From CAYWFP01 sp964457365 (GTDB lineage Bacteria > Planctomycetota > SZUA-567): a DNA stretch of 7,240 nucleotides. Within the stretch, counting starts at the first letter, position 1; every line of letters starts with the position of its first letter. The stretch is taken from contig CAYWFP010000144.1 in the NCBI GenBank assembly GCA_964457365.1, positions 1-7,240 of the forward strand, read 5' to 3'. Position numbers and translations under genes: made by a program. This document shows, piece by piece, positions 5,607 to 7,240 of the stretch. The notes under the pieces were generated by a model, which had not been told where the DNA came from, made no database searches, and saw nothing but the letters and a program-made list of their open reading frames with translations.

Positions 5607-6263
5607 TCACCCGTTCGCGTCATCTTCGTCCGCCTCGTCCCCGGCCTGCGCCAGGATGCGCCGGCGACGGCGGATGAAATAGAGGTTGCGCGCGTAGATG
5701 AAGCAGTTCGGCGCCTGCCCGAGGATGATCGGGATCGCCTTGATCGAGAGCGCGTAGATCAGCAGCAGCAGGCTGCCGAAGATGGAGAGCCACCAGAACG
5801 CCGTCGGCACGACCGATTCGCGCGCGCGTTCGGTAGCGATCCACTGCACCAGGAAGCGCGCGGAGAAGGCGATCTGGCCGATGAAGCCGATGAGCAGGAA
5901 GAAGTAGGAGGTGTGCTTCGTCGGCAGCCGGCGCCCGCAGTAGGGGCAGGCCTCGCCGGTGAAGAAGATGCGGTTGTGCCAGCTCCGCTCCTTCACCTTC
6001 TGTCGCGGGGCGGGGGCGAGCTCGGAGTACAGCGCCTCGGGCGGGACGGGCTCGCCCTGCTCCACCCAGGGCATCTTCTTGCCCGCCGCCGGCATCTCCT
6101 CGGCGGGCGGAGGCTGCTCGCCGCAGCGCGCGGCCGGGTCCAGCACGAGCGCGCAGACGAGGTAGCCCGCGATCAGCAGCGAGCCGAGGAAGACGAGCCA
6201 CATGTCCGCGCGCAGGATCAAGTCGGTCCGGTCGTTCGCTTCGCTCATGAGGTTGTCTTTCAT
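5607..6263 (-). CDS. LAB_N (lipid A biosynthesis N-terminal) domain membrane protein
   Basis: A 218-residue inner-membrane protein. Residues 21-41 form a first membrane helix. Residues 42-118 are a Pro/charged linker containing a CPYC pair (106-109). Residues 119-197 are the LAB_N domain with three helices: SYFFLLIGFIGQIAFSARFL, a turn with QWIATERARESVVP (140-153), AFWWLSIFGSLLLLIYALS (155-173) and ILGQAPNCFIYARNLYFI (180-197). An Arg-rich segment (198-202) and acidic tail follow. LAB_N is named from lipid A biosynthesis contexts, and its three-helix layout resembles PQ-loop/SemiSWEET proteins; the biochemical activity is not established. It is the last gene after the glycosyltransferase and small membrane protein, 9 bases downstream, so a role in handling a polyprenyl- or lipid-linked sugar is inferred. 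A second ATG at 6248 is an alternative start; neither has a good ribosome site. The usual LAB_N protein is shorter and lacks this N-terminal helix and linker. Confidence 0.85.
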   Translation of the reverse strand: MKDNLMSEANDRTDLILRADMWLVFLGSLLIAGYLVCALVLDPAARCGEQPPPAEEMPAAGKKMPWVEQGEPVPPEALYSELAPAPRQKVKERSWHNRIFFTGEACPYCGRRLPTKHTSYFFLLIGFIGQIAFSARFLVQWIATERARESVVPTAFWWLSIFGSLLLLIYALSIKAIPIILGQAPNCFIYARNLYFIRRRRRILAQAGDEADEDDANG

Positions 6264-6272
6264 GTGTCGTGG

Positions 6273-6656
6273 TTAAAAGGTCGCGGCGAAATAGAAGAGG
6301 AAGCCGAAGAGGGCGACGATCCCCAGCGAGAAGAGCAGGCCGATGCCGAAGAGCGCGTATCGCGCTACGCCCAGGGGAACGAGGAAGAGGCGGGAATACG
6401 TCTCCGCCAGCGGCCCCAGGCAGAAACAAAGGTTCGCGCCGAGACCGAAGACTCCGATGCTGACGAGCAGAGCCCAGCCCGGGCCGTTCTTGTCGGCGGC
6501 GAAGGAGAAGATCAGCGGCAGCGCGGCGATGCCGCCGGCGATCACCATAACCAGGTTGTAGATCACCCGTAGCCCTTCCCACGCGACCAGGCCGCAGCGC
6601 AGGCGCGCCAGTTCCTCAGCCGGCCGCCCGCCGCGTCTGGTCTTGTTCCAGTCCAC
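6273..6656 (-). CDS. Small four-helix membrane protein of unknown function
   Basis: A 127-residue hydrophobic protein that I do not recognise as a named family. Likely membrane helices lie at about 30-52, 60-83, 90-105 and 106-123. The basic N terminus (KTRRGGRP) suggests a cytoplasmic start. A polar motif ANLCFCLGPLAETYSR (74-89) ends the second helix and may be conserved. The start is GTG at 6656, strongly supported by GAGGAG seven bases upstream (plus 6664-6669). This places the first 41 bases of the gene inside the 3' end of the glycosyltransferase gene, in another frame. It is followed closely by the LAB_N gene. The position suggests a partner in the same envelope glycolipid pathway, but that is inference only. 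Confidence 0.75.
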   Translation of the reverse strand: MDWNKTRRGGRPAEELARLRCGLVAWEGLRVIYNLVMVIAGGIAALPLIFSFAADKNGPGWALLVSIGVFGLGANLCFCLGPLAETYSRLFLVPLGVARYALFGIGLLFSLGIVALFGFLFYFAATF

Positions 6657-7240
6657 GTCCCGTCTCCTCGGCGATCTCGTAGCCCAGTACGCGGCTGCGC
6701 ATCCAGCGCACGCCGAACAGGTCGGCCAGCGCGCGGAAGACCCGGTTCCACATGCCCCACTTGGGCACGCCGGCCGCGCGCGGACGGTGGTTGACCGGGA
6801 TCTCCATCACGTTGCCGCCCTCCATCTCGATCAGCGTCGAGAGAAAACGGTGCGCACCGCGGAAGAGGTAGATCCGCCGCAGCAGGTCGGTGCGGTAGGC
6901 CTTGAGCGAGCAGCCGGTATCGGTGATCTTCGCGCCGAGCACCCAGTTGCGAATGCCGTTGGCGATGCGGCTCTGGACCTTGCGGAACCAGGTGTCGCGG
7001 CGGTTGGCGCGCACGCCGCAGACGCAGTCGTACTCGCCCATGTGCGCCAGGAGCTTGGGGATGTCCTGCGGATCGTTCTGCAGGTCGGCATCGAGCGTGA
7101 CGACGACGCCGCCGCGCGCGGCGCGGAAGCCGGCGGCCATCGCTGCCGACTGCCGGCAGTTGGCGCGGAAACGGATGGCGCGGAATTGCGGGCGGCGCGC
7201 GCACATCTGCTTCAGCAACGCCGGCGTGCCGTCGGTGTAA
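6616..7240 (-). CDS. GT2 family glycosyltransferase, DPM1/ArnC-like (5' end outside window)
   Basis: The last 207 residues of a family-2 glycosyltransferase; roughly 30-45 N-terminal residues (the usual VIP-x-YNE strand) are missing beyond the right edge. Members transfer a sugar from a nucleotide donor to dolichyl- or undecaprenyl-phosphate at the inner face of the membrane. The fragment opens with YTDGTPALL, the end of the DDGSTDGT loop. It then shows AAMAAGFRAARG, the metal-binding TLDADLQNDPQDIPKLL, GVRANRRDTW, ITDTGCSLKAYR, HRFLSTL and VNHRPRAAGVPKWG, all typical of the DPM1/ArnC group. There are no C-terminal membrane helices, unlike ArnC and GtrB, so it resembles the soluble DPM1 type. 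Its stop lies 41 bases into the next gene. The two downstream membrane proteins may supply membrane functions. The donor sugar cannot be told from sequence. Confidence 0.92.
   Translation of the reverse strand, partial: YTDGTPALLKQMCARRPQFRAIRFRANCRQSAAMAAGFRAARGGVVVTLDADLQNDPQDIPKLLAHMGEYDCVCGVRANRRDTWFRKVQSRIANGIRNWVLGAKITDTGCSLKAYRTDLLRRIYLFRGAHRFLSTLIEMEGGNVMEIPVNHRPRAAGVPKWGMWNRVFRALADLFGVRWMRSRVLGYEIAEETGRGLEQDQTRRAAG

Overview
The window is very GC-rich, densely packed and chromosomal in character. It has bacterial ribosomal-protein and arginine genes, a probable lipoprotein and a LAB_N (lipid A biosynthesis N-terminal) membrane protein. Together these suggest a Gram-negative bacterium. 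The rplM-rpsI-argJ order, the TTGACA/TAGAGT-type promoters and the zinc-finger anti-sigma style would fit a PVC-group organism (Kiritimatiellota, Verrucomicrobiota or Lentisphaerota). That placement is an inference from gene content and style only. No IS element, CRISPR array, tRNA, rRNA or phage gene was seen.

Layout. (1) 1-878, minus strand: a nucleoside 2-deoxyribosyltransferase-like gene followed by the 5' part of rlmN, which runs off the left edge. The two are nearly contiguous and probably co-transcribed. (2) 879-1124: a divergent intergenic region with a good promoter for the plus strand. (3) 1125-2021, plus strand: the rplM-rpsI (L13-S9) operon, closed by a textbook intrinsic terminator. 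(4) 2022-2126: a short leader with two perfect inverted repeats, then argJ (2127-3326). (5) 3330-4987, minus strand: an unusual sigma-70-family factor whose stop codon overlaps the start of an anti-sigma-like protein by one base. (6) 5094-5606, plus strand: a CAP/SCP-domain probable lipoprotein, divergent from the sigma gene and with its own consensus-like promoter. (7) 5607-7240, minus strand: a likely operon of a GT2 polyprenyl-phosphate glycosyltransferase (5' end outside the window), a small four-helix membrane protein, and a LAB_N protein.

How the genes may work together. L13 and S9 are 50S and 30S proteins made from one operon, and RlmN modifies 23S rRNA and tRNA, so the left half is translation-related. 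ArgJ belongs to arginine biosynthesis. The sigma/anti-sigma pair is a self-contained regulatory switch whose nearest divergent neighbour is the CAP lipoprotein, a plausible but unproven target. The rightmost cassette looks like envelope glycolipid chemistry: a glycosyltransferase loading a sugar on a polyprenyl-phosphate carrier, plus two small membrane proteins that could help move or use it.

The least ordinary items are the sigma factor, which has an apparent coiled-coil insertion splitting region 4; its soluble-looking anti-sigma with a degenerate plus an intact zinc-finger module and a C-terminal beta domain; and the GT2/4-TM/LAB_N cassette. Both convergent gene pairs have almost no space between their stop codons and no visible terminator.
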